A stretch of DNA of 64,000 nt from Leisingera sp. ANG-Vp (lineage in GTDB: Bacteria > Pseudomonadota > Alphaproteobacteria > Rhodobacterales > Rhodobacteraceae): NCBI RefSeq assembly GCF_000813725.1, contig NZ_JWLD01000006.1, positions 44,621-108,620 on the forward strand, in the 5' to 3' direction. The stretch's first letter is position 1; each line of letters opens with the position of its first letter. The notes beneath the pieces were generated by a model, which saw only the letters and a list, made by a program, of their open reading frames with translations, was not told the origin of the DNA and searched no databases. This document shows positions 32,118 to 42,607 of this stretch, piece by piece. The translations under genes and the position numbers were made by a program.

Positions 32118-33698
32118 ATGCGAAACATCGTCATCGGCTTTCTCGGCACCCAGCTTGATATGGGTAAAAAGCGGCGCTGGCGCCCGACGCTCAGCCTGGT
32201 TCAGCATGGCAGCTTTCATGTGGACCGGCTGGAGCTTCTGTTCGACATTAAGTTCAACCGCCTTGCTCATCAGGTGAAGCGCGAAGTTGAGGAGGCCTCG
32301 CCCGGTACGGAGGTGCTGCTGCAGGAGCTGAACCTGGACGATCCTTGGGATTTCCAGGAGGTCTATGGCAAGCTGTTCGACTTCGCCCGCGGGTATGGCT
32401 TTGATGAAGACCGGGAAAAGTACCATGTGCATCTGACCACCGGCACCCACGTGGCGCAGATCTGCTGGTTCCTGCTGACCGAAAGCCGCCATGTGCCTGC
32501 ACGGCTGATCCAGACCGGCCCGCCCGGGCCGGAGGAAGCGGCCGCGAAATTCGACATCATTGACCTGGATCTCAGCCGTTACAACGCGCTGCAGCAGCGG
32601 TTCGACCAGCTGTCGCGGGAGTACAGCGATCAGCTGAAGGGCGGGATCGAAACCCGGAATCCGGCTTATAACGCCTTGATAGATCAGATTGAGCTGGTCG
32701 CAGGCAGCTCCGATGAGCCGATCCTGCTTCTGGGTGAAACCGGTACTGGTAAAAGCGAGCTGGCCGGCCGCATCTATAATCTGAAGCTGGACCGGCGCCG
32801 GGTGAAAGGGCGGCTGGTGCATGTAAATTGCGCCACGTTGAACGGGCCGGACGCGGTCGCAACGCTGTTTGGCCAGCGCCGCAGCTACCTGGGGCAGGCA
32901 GGGTCCGAGCGCAGCGGCTTGCTGCGCGAAGCTGACGGCGGAGTGCTGTTTCTCGACGAAGTGGATGAGCTGAGCCTTAGTATGCAGGCCATTCTTTTGC
33001 ACGCGCTTGAAACCGGGCGGTATTATCCGCTGGGGTCGGACCATGAAGTTTCAAGCCGCTTTCAGGTTGTTGCAGGTGCCAGCCGTGATCTGCGTGCGTT
33101 GTCAGCCGAAGGGAAGTTCCGCACCGATCTGCTAGCACGGCTGGCCATGTGGAGCTTCAGTTTGCCTCCGCTGCGCGCGCGCCGGGAGGATATTGAGGCA
33201 AATCTGGTCTTTGAGCTGGCGCGCTCGGAACGGGTGCTGGGCATTCAGGTCGGTTTCAACGCCGATGCGCGGGAGAAATTCCTTCGTTTTGCCCAGGATC
33301 CAGGGACGCTGTGGCCAGCCAATTTCCGAGACTTCAGCGGATCGGTCCGGCGCCTGTGCACCCTGGCGCCCCGCGGCAGGATTACCCGGGCGATGGTTGA
33401 GGGGGAAATCTGCAGATTGCAAGCGGACTGGCAGGCCGCCAGTCCTGATGCTGATGTCAGGCTGGTGGAGCAGGTTGTGGGCGCGGAGGCGGCGGACCTT
33501 GATCCGTTCGACAGGGTGCAGCTGGCTGAAGTTGTGCGTGTCTGCCGGCGGTCGCCAAATCTAAGTGCGGCCGGCCGAAGCCTGTTTTCGGCATCGCGCC
33601 AGAAGCGCAAGATCCAGAATGACGCGGACCGGCTGCGAAAATACCTGCAAAAGTTCGGCTTGAGCTGGGAGGCTGTCACCGCGGGCCGTTTGGGCTGA
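32118..33698 (+). CDS. rtcR: RNA-repair regulator RtcR (CARF + AAA+ + HTH), atypical
   Basis: A 526-residue orthologue of RtcR, the regulator of RNA-repair operons. Residues 1-165 are the CARF-type sensor, with the conserved TTGTHVAQICWFLL region (107-120). The AAA+ domain has Walker A GETGTGKS (206-213) and Walker B GGVLFLDE (274-281). The C-terminal helix-turn-helix region ends with the family sequence DADRLRKYL. At the place of the sigma-54-contacting GAFTGA loop it reads SYLGQA (256-261), so only the last residue is kept. In Escherichia coli and Salmonella, RtcR responds to tRNA fragments. It is divergent from Ro60, 174 bases away. Confidence 0.9.
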   Translation: MRNIVIGFLGTQLDMGKKRRWRPTLSLVQHGSFHVDRLELLFDIKFNRLAHQVKREVEEASPGTEVLLQELNLDDPWDFQEVYGKLFDFARGYGFDEDREKYHVHLTTGTHVAQICWFLLTESRHVPARLIQTGPPGPEEAAAKFDIIDLDLSRYNALQQRFDQLSREYSDQLKGGIETRNPAYNALIDQIELVAGSSDEPILLLGETGTGKSELAGRIYNLKLDRRRVKGRLVHVNCATLNGPDAVATLFGQRRSYLGQAGSERSGLLREADGGVLFLDEVDELSLSMQAILLHALETGRYYPLGSDHEVSSRFQVVAGASRDLRALSAEGKFRTDLLARLAMWSFSLPPLRARREDIEANLVFELARSERVLGIQVGFNADAREKFLRFAQDPGTLWPANFRDFSGSVRRLCTLAPRGRITRAMVEGEICRLQADWQAASPDADVRLVEQVVGAEAADLDPFDRVQLAEVVRVCRRSPNLSAAGRSLFSASRQKRKIQNDADRLRKYLQKFGLSWEAVTAGRLG

Positions 33699-33848
33699 GT
33701 GCTCACCAGTCAAATCCAAAGCGCGTGGTGCTGTTTGCAGTCCCTTTCCGGGAGCTGCCGTTTTGGGCCGAAAAATCAGAGTGCCAGCAGAGCCGAAAGG
33801 GGCGGTTGGGCACCCGGCTGTCTAACCGTTCCAAATCTCGGGGAAGGG
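33699..33848. other. Gap between rtcR and tRNA-Met with no recognised feature
   Basis: I see no supported gene here. Beyond modest GC-rich complementarity such as CCGAAAGGGGCGG, no clear terminator hairpin with U-run follows rtcR. The further 154 bases between the tRNA and paaX (33926-34079) also show nothing recognisable. Confidence 0.5.
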
Positions 33849-33925
33849 TGGTAGCGGAGGAGGGACTTGAACCCCCGACACGCGGATTATGATTCCGCTG
33901 CTCTAACCAACTGAGCTACTCCGCC
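33849..33925 (-). tRNA. tRNA-Met (CAT)
   Basis: A full cloverleaf on the minus strand: acceptor GGCGGAG/CTCCGCT with encoded CCA, D arm GCTC-AGTTGGTTA-GAGC, anticodon arm GCGGA-ATCATAA-TCCGC (anticodon CAT), T arm with GGGGG-TTCAAGT-CCCTC. The standard G1-C72 type end indicates an elongator-type rather than initiator tRNA. The alternative, an Ile2 tRNA with modified CAT, is less likely by overall sequence. Confidence 0.93.
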
Positions 33926-34079
33926 GCTCGCTGTGTGGGGGCGATTTACGGAATGCCGCGGGCTGGGTCAAGCGGAAAAGCAGCGGAAATGCCGATTCTC
34001 GGGAAGTTTTTCCGTGGCGCAGAGAAATGCTTTGAAAAGCAAAGGGTTGCGCAGCGCCATCGGCTGCGGTGCCTAAGGT

Positions 34080-34892
34080 TTATTCAAGCAGGTCATCCAG
34101 CGTGGACAGCGCGGGCAGCGGCAGCTGGTCAAGCAGCTGGAACACCAATGTGCGGCAGGATTCTCCTGTCCAGTCCGCTGGGTGGAAGCTGGCGGGCAAG
34201 TCGGGGTGGCGCAGCACCACGCGGCGCCAGCGGTGGACGGCAAGGGTGCGCAGGGTGCCTATCTGAGCAGCCGACAGGCCTGAAGGGGGCGGTGTTACCC
34301 GGCTCAGATCCTCTTGCAGCGCGGTGCAGGCCTCGCGCAGATGTTCGGGAAACAGCCGTGACTTGAGCCAGCCGGGTACGGCAATATTACTGACCTCGGC
34401 GGCCATCACGTCATTCAGATTGCGCGGCATTGGACCGTGGCCAAGCGCGGTGGTGCGGTTCACCGCCACGTAATTGGGAAGCAGCAGCACCTCGTCCAGG
34501 GTCGCCTGCCCGGTGCCATCCTCGGCAACAAGCAAGTGCCAGTCGCCGGGAACAGCCGCGCGGCGCTCATAGATCCGCGGGGTGACGGCAGCCGACTGGC
34601 TGCGCCCGTATTCAGTTAGATAATGCACCGAAGCGCGCCCGGCCCGGGCGCTTTCGATCCAGCCGTCCTTGCGCAGCCGGTGCAGGGCTACCCGGATCGC
34701 TTCAGGCTTGATTCCCATCGGCGTGATGATGCGGGTCAGTGCACCGCCGCTGATCTGGGCGCCTTTGTCCTGCGCCAAGTCACCGAACAGCGATACGATC
34801 ACCGACCAGACCCGCTGGTTCTGGGGGTCGTTGAGATGCTGCACCGCAGTGTCAAACCAAGGGTTATGCTGTTCGTTCATACGGATAAACAT
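34080..34892 (-). CDS. paaX: Phenylacetate catabolon repressor PaaX
   Basis: A 270-residue PaaX-family regulator: N-terminal winged helix (about 20-95, with ALTRIITPMGIKPEAIRVALHRLRKDGWIES) and the C-terminal PaaX-type domain. PaaX represses phenylacetate genes and is released by phenylacetyl-CoA. It lies 72 bases downstream of paaZ on the same strand. Start is uncertain: ATG at 34892 or 34880, neither with a clear ribosome site. The start region contains TGTTTATCCGTATGAACGAA, a TGTT...AACA-edged sequence that could be an autoregulatory site. Confidence 0.88.
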   Translation of the reverse strand: MFIRMNEQHNPWFDTAVQHLNDPQNQRVWSVIVSLFGDLAQDKGAQISGGALTRIITPMGIKPEAIRVALHRLRKDGWIESARAGRASVHYLTEYGRSQSAAVTPRIYERRAAVPGDWHLLVAEDGTGQATLDEVLLLPNYVAVNRTTALGHGPMPRNLNDVMAAEVSNIAVPGWLKSRLFPEHLREACTALQEDLSRVTPPPSGLSAAQIGTLRTLAVHRWRRVVLRHPDLPASFHPADWTGESCRTLVFQLLDQLPLPALSTLDDLLE

Positions 34893-34964
34893 AGTTCGCC
34901 CGGACGGGTTAGACCAGTCCGGGCGGATTAGGATGATAGCGCTAGCTGCGTCTTTTGGGCTGCC

Positions 34965-36995
34965 TCAAAAGGCGTTCATGGTCAGCAGCTCGTATTCTGC
35001 GGCCACTTCGCCGTCCTGATTGGTGAGGGTCACATGCCAGCGGACCTCACCGTATTCCTCGTTGCGGGGGGTCTTCTTCTTGACGGTCAGGCGCACCTTG
35101 ATGCTTTCGCCGGCCTCAATCGGCTTCATGAAGCGCAGGCTGTCGAGGCCGGTGTTGGCCAGGACCGGGCCCTCGTCCGGCTGTACGAACAGGCCTGCAG
35201 CGAAAGACAGCAGCAGGTAGCCATGCGCCACGCGGCCCGGGAAGAACGGGTTCCGTTTGGCAGCTGCGTCGTCCATGTGGGCATAGAAGGTGTCGCCGGT
35301 GAAATGGGCGAAGGTCTCGATATCCTCCAGCGTCACGGTGCGTGGCGCGGTGTGCAGGGTCTCACCAATGGACAGCTCACCGAACTTGCGGGTGAAGGGG
35401 TGCGCCGGACCTTCGATCTCAGTGCCGCCGGGCACCCATTTCTCGCCGATTGCCGACAGGATGTCGGGCGAGCCTTGGATGGCAGTGCGCTGCATGTAGT
35501 GTTTGACGCCGCGCACGCCGCCCATTTCCTCGCCGCCGCCGGCCCGTCCGGGACCGCCGTGCACCATATGGGGCAGGGGGGAGCCGTGGCCAGTCGATTC
35601 CTTCATCGAATCACGGTTGTTGAAATAAAGGCGGCCGTGGTAGGCGCCGGCGCCGATGGCGACCTCGCGGGCAACGGCGGGGTCATGGGTGATGACCGAG
35701 GCCACCAGCGAGCCCTGGCCGCGGTTGGCCAGATCAATCGCGTGGTCCAGATCGCGGTAGCCCATGATGGTGGAGACGGGGCCGAAGGCCTCGGTGTCGT
35801 GCACGCGGCTGGCATTGTCCGGGTCGGCGCAGTGGAACAGCATCGGCGGCACAAAGGCGCCTTTTTCGGGGTCGGCGCCGTCGACGGTGAAACTCGCCGG
35901 GTCGCCGTGGACCAGTTCCGCCTCCTGGCCGATGATCGCGGCTTTTTCCAGCACGTCGTGTTTCTGGCTGTTCGAGACAAGCGCACCCATGCGGGTGGTT
36001 TCCAGGCGCGGGTCGCCGATGACGGTTTTCGACAGGCGGTCAGAGAGCGCCTCGATCACCGCGTCCACCTGCGCTTGCGGCGCGATGATGCGGCGGATGG
36101 CGGTGCATTTCTGACCCGCCTTGGTGGTCATCTCGCGGCTGACTTCCTTGACGAAGAGGTCAAACTCCGGCGTGCCGGGCTGCGCATCGGGGCCGAGGAT
36201 GGAGGCGTTGAGGCTGTCCTGCTCGGCCACGAAACGGACCGAGTTTTCCAGGATCACCGGGTTGGCGCGCAGTTTCAGCGCGGTATTGGCCGAGCCGGTG
36301 AAGCTGACGACATCCTGCATGGTCAGATGGTCCAGCATGTCGCCGAGGCCGCCGGAGACCAGCTGCAGTGCACCTTCAGGCAGGATGCCGCTGTCGAGCA
36401 TGAGTTTCACCGCCAGCTCGGTCACATAGCAGCTGTTGGTGGCGGGCTTCACGATGGCGGGCACGCCTGCCAGCAGGGTGGGCGCAAGCTTTTCCAGCAT
36501 GCCCCAGACCGGGAAGTTGAAGGCGTTGATATGTACTGCAACTCCGCGCAGCGGGGTGCAGATGTGCTGGCCGAGGAAGGTGCCGTTGCGGGAAAGCTGC
36601 TCCACATCGCCGTCGAGATAGACATGGGCGTCCGGCATCTCGCGCCGCCCTTTGGAGGCGAAGACGAACATGGTTCCGATGCCGCCGTCGATGTCGATCA
36701 TGTGGTCGGACTGGGTGGCGCCGGTGTTGAACGACAGATCATAGAGCGCCTGCTTGTGCTGGTTCAAATGGCCTGCCAGCGCCTTCAGCATCCGGGCGCG
36801 GTCGTGGAAGGTCAGCTTGCGCAGGTTTGCACCGCCGACAGTGCGGGCGTAGTCGAGCATTCCCTGCACGTCGAGCGCGTCATTGCCGGCGCTGGCGATC
36901 ACTTCCCCGGTGATGGCGCTGGCGATGCTGCGGGCGCCTGCGCCCGGTGCGACCCATTGACCCGCTGCAAAGCTGGAAATCTCTAGAAGGCTCAT
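34965..36995 (-). CDS. paaZ: Bifunctional oxepin-CoA hydrolase / 3-oxo-5,6-dehydrosuberyl-CoA semialdehyde dehydrogenase
   Basis: PaaZ opens the oxepin-CoA ring and oxidises the aldehyde product in aerobic phenylacetate degradation. The 676-residue protein has an N-terminal aldehyde dehydrogenase domain (about 1-520; catalytic Cys in GQKCTAIRR) and a C-terminal MaoC-like hydratase domain (about 540-676; [12 protein letters not shown] and [13 protein letters not shown]). The frame is open much further upstream, but the ATG at 36995 ([14 protein letters not shown]) matches the family start. Divergent from paaG over 126 bases that include a TetR-type palindrome. Confidence 0.93.
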   Translation of the reverse strand: MSLLEISSFAAGQWVAPGAGARSIASAITGEVIASAGNDALDVQGMLDYARTVGGANLRKLTFHDRARMLKALAGHLNQHKQALYDLSFNTGATQSDHMIDIDGGIGTMFVFASKGRREMPDAHVYLDGDVEQLSRNGTFLGQHICTPLRGVAVHINAFNFPVWGMLEKLAPTLLAGVPAIVKPATNSCYVTELAVKLMLDSGILPEGALQLVSGGLGDMLDHLTMQDVVSFTGSANTALKLRANPVILENSVRFVAEQDSLNASILGPDAQPGTPEFDLFVKEVSREMTTKAGQKCTAIRRIIAPQAQVDAVIEALSDRLSKTVIGDPRLETTRMGALVSNSQKHDVLEKAAIIGQEAELVHGDPASFTVDGADPEKGAFVPPMLFHCADPDNASRVHDTEAFGPVSTIMGYRDLDHAIDLANRGQGSLVASVITHDPAVAREVAIGAGAYHGRLYFNNRDSMKESTGHGSPLPHMVHGGPGRAGGGEEMGGVRGVKHYMQRTAIQGSPDILSAIGEKWVPGGTEIEGPAHPFTRKFGELSIGETLHTAPRTVTLEDIETFAHFTGDTFYAHMDDAAAKRNPFFPGRVAHGYLLLSFAAGLFVQPDEGPVLANTGLDSLRFMKPIEAGESIKVRLTVKKKTPRNEEYGEVRWHVTLTNQDGEVAAEYELLTMNAF

Positions 36996-37060
36996 CCTGT
37001 CGTCCTTTTCATCAGGCCGGGAGAAGCCGGCCGGCTGGAATCTGATGCTGAGATATATTG

Positions 37061-37074
37061 ACCGTCCGGTCGGT
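37061..37074. promoter_or_regulatory. TetR-type operator between paaZ and paaG
   Basis: ACCGTCCGGTCGGT is palindromic at 12 of 14 positions (ACCGNCCGGNCGGT) and sits centrally between the divergent paaZ and paaG starts. The form is typical of TetR-family operators rather than of PaaX sites. The paa cluster encodes a TetR regulator downstream of paaK that is the obvious candidate. Confidence 0.7.
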
Positions 37075-37121
37075 TTATGCAAGAAGTTTGTCAAATGCAC
37101 CGCTGACAGGGTGAGGGAGCG

Positions 37122-37907
37122 ATGAGCGACACGATTCTGACGCAGGATCACGGGGGCTGGGTGGAGATCACCCTGAACCGCCCGGACCGTCTGAACAGTT
37201 TTAACGAGGAGATGCACCTGGCATTGCGCACCGCGCTGGAGGCCGCGCGCGATGGCGGTGCGCGGGCGGTTTTGCTGACAGGAGCAGGCCGCGGCTTTTG
37301 CGCCGGCCAGGATCTGGGTGACCGCGACCCGCGCAAAATGGACGGGCCGCCGGACCTGAGCCAGACCGTGCGGACCTTCTATGCGCCGCTGGTGCGGCTG
37401 ATCCGCTCGCTGAACTTCCCGGTGATCTGCGCGGTGAACGGCGTAGCTGCGGGTGCAGGCGCCAATCTGGCGCTGGCCTGCGATATGGTGCTGGCGGGCG
37501 AAAGCGCCAAGTTCATTCAGTCGTTCTCCAAGGTCGGCCTGATCCCGGATACCGGCGGCAGCTGGCATCTGCCGCGGCTCTTGGGTGAGGCCCGCGCCAA
37601 AGGGCTGGCGCTGACAGCTGAGCCGCTGCCTGCAAAGAAGGCCGAGGATTGGGGCCTGATCTGGAAGGCTCTGCCGGATGAGGAGCTGATGGCAGAGGCG
37701 CGCGCGATGGCTGAGAAATTCGCAAACGGCCCGACGCTGGGTCTGGGGCTGACCAAGCAGTGCATCCAGGCCGCGGCCGTCAACACGCTGTCCGACCAGC
37801 TGGAGATCGAGGCGGACGCAATGAAGACCTGCGGCGAAAGCGTGGACTACGCGGAAGGCGTCGCTAGCTTCCTGGAAAAACGTGCGCCCGAATTCAAAGG
37901 CAAATGA
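37122..37907 (+). CDS. paaG: 1,2-epoxyphenylacetyl-CoA isomerase
   Basis: A 261-residue crotonase-fold enzyme that isomerises ring-1,2-epoxyphenylacetyl-CoA to oxepin-CoA. GAGRGFCAGQDLGDRD (oxyanion-hole region), NGVAAGAGANLALACDMVLA and FSKVGLIPDTGGSWHLPRLLG are characteristic of PaaG, including the Asp of the IPDTGGS segment. First gene of paaG-paaI-paaK-tetR; overlaps paaI by 4 bases. Confidence 0.92.
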   Translation: MSDTILTQDHGGWVEITLNRPDRLNSFNEEMHLALRTALEAARDGGARAVLLTGAGRGFCAGQDLGDRDPRKMDGPPDLSQTVRTFYAPLVRLIRSLNFPVICAVNGVAAGAGANLALACDMVLAGESAKFIQSFSKVGLIPDTGGSWHLPRLLGEARAKGLALTAEPLPAKKAEDWGLIWKALPDEELMAEARAMAEKFANGPTLGLGLTKQCIQAAAVNTLSDQLEIEADAMKTCGESVDYAEGVASFLEKRAPEFKGK

Positions 37908-38335
37908 CCATGACCCCGACAGAACGTGCCGAGAAATCTGCCGCTGCCATGTGGGCTGATGACCACGCCTCGAAATGGGCGGGGATGGAGATCACCCATG
38001 TGGACGAGGGCGAGGCCACGCTGGAGCTGACCATCGCCCAGCACCATTGCAACGGGCATGGCATCTGCCATGGCGGCGTGACCTTCATGCTGGCCGACAG
38101 CGCCTTTGCCTTTGCCTGCAACAGCCGCAATCAATCGACCGTGGCGCAGCACAACGTGATCAGCTTCACCGCGCCGGGGCGGCTGGGCGACAGGCTGACG
38201 GCCAAGGCCCGCGAGATTTCCCTGACCGGGCGCAGCGGCATTTATGACGTGACAGTGACCAATCAGGACGGCCAGCAGATCGCCGAGTTCCGGGGCTTCT
38301 CCCGGGCGGTCAAAGGCCGGCTGTTTGACGAATAA
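37904..38335 (+). CDS. paaI: Hydroxyphenylacetyl-CoA thioesterase
   Basis: A 143-residue hotdog-fold thioesterase. HHCNGHGICHGGVTFMLADSAFAFACN contains the PaaI active-site segment (N..G..HGG..F...D), here cited as the HGICHGGVTFMLADSAF block. PaaI rescues CoA from dead-end phenylacetyl-CoA derivatives. It begins in the paaG stop codon (ATGA); a second ATG two codons later is possible. Directly followed by paaK. Confidence 0.92.
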   Translation: MTMTPTERAEKSAAAMWADDHASKWAGMEITHVDEGEATLELTIAQHHCNGHGICHGGVTFMLADSAFAFACNSRNQSTVAQHNVISFTAPGRLGDRLTAKAREISLTGRSGIYDVTVTNQDGQQIAEFRGFSRAVKGRLFDE

Positions 38336-38350
38336 GGTGTGGAGGACGCC

Positions 38351-39661
<1,311 letters not shown>

Positions 39662-39664
39662 GCT

Positions 39665-40261
39665 TTGGCCCGCACGATTGCAAAAGACCATGATCAGAAG
39701 CGCGCGCAGATCCTGAAATCCGCAGCCAAAGTGTTTGCGGAGGCCGGGTACGACCGCGCGTCGATGACCCAGCTGGCGCGTGAGTGCGGGATCTCCAAGG
39801 CGAACATCTACCATTATTATGACAGCAAGGATGCCGTGCTGTTCGGCCTCCTTGATACTTACCTGAGCGAACTGCGCGACAGAGTCTGCAGCGTGGAGCT
39901 GGACGGCTATGGCCCCGAAGACCGGCTGCGCCGCATCGTGGCTGAGATCATGCTGGCCTATCAAGGCGCCGACCACGAGCACCAGGTGCAGATCGGGGCC
40001 ATGGGGGCATTGCCGGAAGAGCAGCAGAAGCTGCTGCGCGGCTATCAGCGCGAGATGGTGCAATTTGTGAGCAATGCCTTGGCGGCAGTGGCGCCGGAAG
40101 TGTTTCAGGGCGACTCAGCCAAGCTGCGCGGGGCCACCATGTCACTGTTTGGCATGCTCAACTGGTACTACATGTGGAATTCCGGCGCCGGGTCTCAGGC
40201 GCGCGAGGACTACGCGCAGCTCGCCGCTGAGCTGGTTTTGAACGGAGTCAAAGGGCTTTAG
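39665..40261 (+). CDS. TetR-family regulator of the paa cluster (PaaR-like)
   Basis: A 198-residue TetR regulator with HTH at 14-60 (FAEAGYDRASMTQLARECGI, then SKANIYHYYDSKDA). It starts with TTG 6 bases after AAGGAG and only 3 bases after the paaK stop, so it is the last gene of the paaGIK operon. TetR-family PaaR proteins control phenylacetate genes in several proteobacteria and Thermus. The ACCGNCCGGNCGGT palindrome at 37061 is its probable operator. The same cluster also encodes PaaX. Confidence 0.87.
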   Translation: MARTIAKDHDQKRAQILKSAAKVFAEAGYDRASMTQLARECGISKANIYHYYDSKDAVLFGLLDTYLSELRDRVCSVELDGYGPEDRLRRIVAEIMLAYQGADHEHQVQIGAMGALPEEQQKLLRGYQREMVQFVSNALAAVAPEVFQGDSAKLRGATMSLFGMLNWYYMWNSGAGSQAREDYAQLAAELVLNGVKGL

Positions 40262-40366
40262 CAGCTTTCGATGCCTTGCACGAAAACTTGAAGCGAATGC
40301 GTGGCAGAGTTTGTTTTGCGTTTGCGGCGGCCTGCATTAGCCTTTTGTCCCCAAATGGAGGGCGAG

Positions 40367-40582
40367 ATGGCGAATTCCGAGAGCTTCGAAAAATTCTATT
40401 ACAAGAAAGTTGGTTTGGGCGAAGGCTGCGGCTGCGCTGAGCGGGTCATCGACAATCACGAGCTTGACCGGCTGTCAGGGCGCGCTGTGATGAAATCCTT
40501 GGGAAGCAAGTTCTCGTTTCGCGCCTTTGCTCTGAAGTACGGGCTGATCTCCCGGCGCCATCCCGCACCGGACGCGGAATAG
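40367..40582 (+). CDS. Small hypothetical protein with Cys-Gly-Cys motif
   Basis: A 71-residue basic protein. After a short N-terminus with KFYYKKVG comes GEGCGCAERVIDNHELDRL, with two cysteines one residue apart, then a basic Phe-rich region. GGAGG is placed 5-10 bases before the ATG at 40367. No family recognised. It sits between the paa TetR gene and the convergent trpS and is followed by an inverted repeat. Confidence 0.55.
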   Translation: MANSESFEKFYYKKVGLGEGCGCAERVIDNHELDRLSGRAVMKSLGSKFSFRAFALKYGLISRRHPAPDAE

Positions 40583-40588
40583 AAGTTT

Positions 40589-40619
40589 GCGTCAGCAAGC
40601 CGGGACGGCCCGCTGACGC
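40589..40619. terminator. Inverted repeat between the small gene and convergent trpS
   Basis: GCGTCAGC (40589-40596) and GCTGACGC (40612-40619) pair over 8 bases. The plus strand continues GATTTCGCCTGTTTT, a loosely U-rich tail. It ends the small gene and lies 14 bases before the trpS stop. Confidence 0.6.
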
Positions 40620-40632
40620 GATTTCGCCTGTT

Positions 40633-41661
40633 TTACAGCTGCACCGGCGGCACCATGCCGACGATGTCGTAAGTCTTGCGCAGGATCGGCACGGTGATTT
40701 CCCGCGCGCGCTGCGACCCGCGGGCCAGGATGCGGTCGATTTCATCCTGATTGTCCATCAGGCGCGCCATCTCAGTGGAGATCGGCGCCAGTTTTGAGAC
40801 CGCCAGATCCGCCAGCATCGGTTTGAACTCCGAGAACTGCTTGCCGCCCACATCGGCCAGAACCTGATCGACGCTCTGCTCGTTCAGGGCGGCATAGATG
40901 TTGACCAGATTGCGTGCCTCGGGGCGCTCTTCCAGGCCATTCGCCTCAGACGGCAGCGCCTCCGGGTCGGTTTTGGCCTTGCGGATCTTCTTGGCGATGG
41001 CGTCGGCATCATCGGTCAGGTTGATGCGGGAGGCATCGGAGACATCCGACTTCGACATCTTCTTGGAACCGTCTCGCAGGCTCATGACGCGGGTGGCGGC
41101 GCCTTCGATGACCGGCTCGGTCTCCGGGAAGAAATCTACGCCGTAGTCGTGGTTGAACTTGATGGCGATGTCGCGGGTCAGTTCCAGGTGCTGCTTCTGG
41201 TCCTCGCCCACCGGCACATGGGTGGCGTGGTAGACCAGAATGTCCGCCGCCATCAGCGCCGGATAGGCAAACAGGCCTAGCGAGGCGTTCTGGGCGTTCT
41301 TGCCCGCCTTGTCCTTCCACTGGGTCATCCGCTGCATCCAGCCCATGCGGGCGACGCAGTTGAAGATCCACGCCAGCTGCGCATGCTCAGGCACCTGGGA
41401 CTGGTTGATCAGGATCGACTTTTCCGGATCGATGCCGGCGGCGATGAAGCCTGCGCAAAGCTCACGGGTGGATTTCATCAGGTCCTTGGGATCCTGCCAG
41501 ACGGTGACCGCGTGCAGGTCGACCATGCAGTAGATGGTCTCAAAATCGGCGCCTTGCATGTCGACAAAGCGCTTCATCGCGCCGAGATAATTGCCGAGGT
41601 GCAGGTTGCCCGTGGGCTGGATGCCCGAGAACACGCGCGGGGTGAAGGCGGATTCGCTCAT
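40633..41661 (-). CDS. trpS: Tryptophanyl-tRNA synthetase
   Basis: Class I aminoacyl-tRNA synthetase charging tRNA-Trp. The 342-residue protein has the HIGH-type motif [13 protein letters not shown] (about 16-28), the MVDLHAVT region and the KMSKS loop KKMSKSD. The ATG at 41661 fits the family N-terminus ([13 protein letters not shown]); an upstream in-frame start would add 22 unusual residues. Divergent from the rhomboid-fold gene. Confidence 0.95.
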   Translation of the reverse strand: MSESAFTPRVFSGIQPTGNLHLGNYLGAMKRFVDMQGADFETIYCMVDLHAVTVWQDPKDLMKSTRELCAGFIAAGIDPEKSILINQSQVPEHAQLAWIFNCVARMGWMQRMTQWKDKAGKNAQNASLGLFAYPALMAADILVYHATHVPVGEDQKQHLELTRDIAIKFNHDYGVDFFPETEPVIEGAATRVMSLRDGSKKMSKSDVSDASRINLTDDADAIAKKIRKAKTDPEALPSEANGLEERPEARNLVNIYAALNEQSVDQVLADVGGKQFSEFKPMLADLAVSKLAPISTEMARLMDNQDEIDRILARGSQRAREITVPILRKTYDIVGMVPPVQL

Positions 41662-41762
41662 TTGGGCGGAACTCCCGTCTGGAAATAGCAACCCCGGTGG
41701 CTTACCCATGGGGCCAGGATAGGTCAACAGGCGCGGGGGATTCCGTGCCGCAAGGAGCCCGG

Positions 41763-42449
41763 ATGAGCAGCCAGCCCCATAATGCCCCCGTAAACCCGCT
41801 GCCCCCCGCCGTTGTGGCGCTGGTGCTAGTCATCATGGGAGTGGAGGCCGTTTTCTCGCTAGGCGCCCGCGGCATCCTGGGCGATGCGTCGGCGATCGGC
41901 TGGCGGCTGGAGGCGGTGCAGTCTTATGCGTTCTCCAGCGAGATCTTCTGGTGGATGCAGGAAAGCGGCCGCTGGCTGCCGGAGCATCTGATACGTTTTC
42001 TCTCCTATGTCTTTGTGCACGGCGCTTTTACCCATGCGCTGTTCGTCTGCGTTTTTGTGCTGGCGATGGGCAAGATGGTCGGCGAGGTGATGGGCGATCT
42101 GGCGATGGTTATGATCTTTCTGCTGTCCGGTGCCGGTGGCGCGCTGGGCTATGCGTTGCTGATTGGCGGCGGCCAGCCTTTGGTTGGCGGCTTTCCAGCG
42201 GTCTACGGGCTGATCGGGGCCTTCACCTTTTTGCTGTGGCGGTCGCTGGCCTCGGTGGGCGCGCAGCAGAGCCGGGCGTTTTCGCTGATCGCTTTCCTGA
42301 TGGGGGCGCAGCTGCTGTTCGGACTGCTGTTTGGCGGCCAGAAGGATTGGGTGGCGGATCTGGCGGGTTTTGCCACCGGCTTTGGCCTGTCGTTCTTCCT
42401 GGCGCCGGGCGGCTGGGCCCGGATCCGCAACCGGATCCGTCACGACTGA
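41763..42449 (+). CDS. Rhomboid-fold membrane protein lacking protease residues
   Basis: A 228-residue protein with about six hydrophobic segments in the GlpG/rhomboid pattern. Where active rhomboids have GASGAVYGL it has GGFPAVYGL (142-150), so the nucleophile serine is replaced by Phe144. The catalytic His of the last helix (AHxxG) is Asp199 (VADLAG). In the HxxxN loop, [12 protein letters not shown] keeps both histidines but not the Asn. It should therefore be an inactive (iRhom/derlin-like) homologue. AAGGAG precedes the ATG at 41763. Confidence 0.8.
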   Translation: MSSQPHNAPVNPLPPAVVALVLVIMGVEAVFSLGARGILGDASAIGWRLEAVQSYAFSSEIFWWMQESGRWLPEHLIRFLSYVFVHGAFTHALFVCVFVLAMGKMVGEVMGDLAMVMIFLLSGAGGALGYALLIGGGQPLVGGFPAVYGLIGAFTFLLWRSLASVGAQQSRAFSLIAFLMGAQLLFGLLFGGQKDWVADLAGFATGFGLSFFLAPGGWARIRNRIRHD

Positions 42450-42607
42450 CGGCGGGGGCTCCCGCCCGCTGTCAAAGCCCCTGGCGGGGCAGATCCAGCC
42501 GTTGGGCCGGGCCGCGCTGACGCGCGGCCGGAGATTCGCTGAGAAGCGTTTCAGGGGCAAGTTTGCCCTTGAAGCGCCTTGCTGTTGTAGGTTTGGCCGG
42601 TCCCGGG

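Noticed and set aside
28214..33698. Mobile element carrying the RNA-repair genes
   Set aside because: No integrase, transposase or flanking direct repeats were seen. The tRNA-Met at 33849-33925 is a possible integration landmark, but no duplicated tRNA end was found near the rtcB side.
35034..36986. A 650-codon open frame on the plus strand
   Set aside because: It is the antisense shadow of paaZ, whose domains and catalytic residues are clear.
36996..37568. N-terminal extension of paaZ
   Set aside because: The frame stays open upstream, but the extension overlaps paaG on the other strand, has no family similarity and the ATG at 36995 matches the known PaaZ start.
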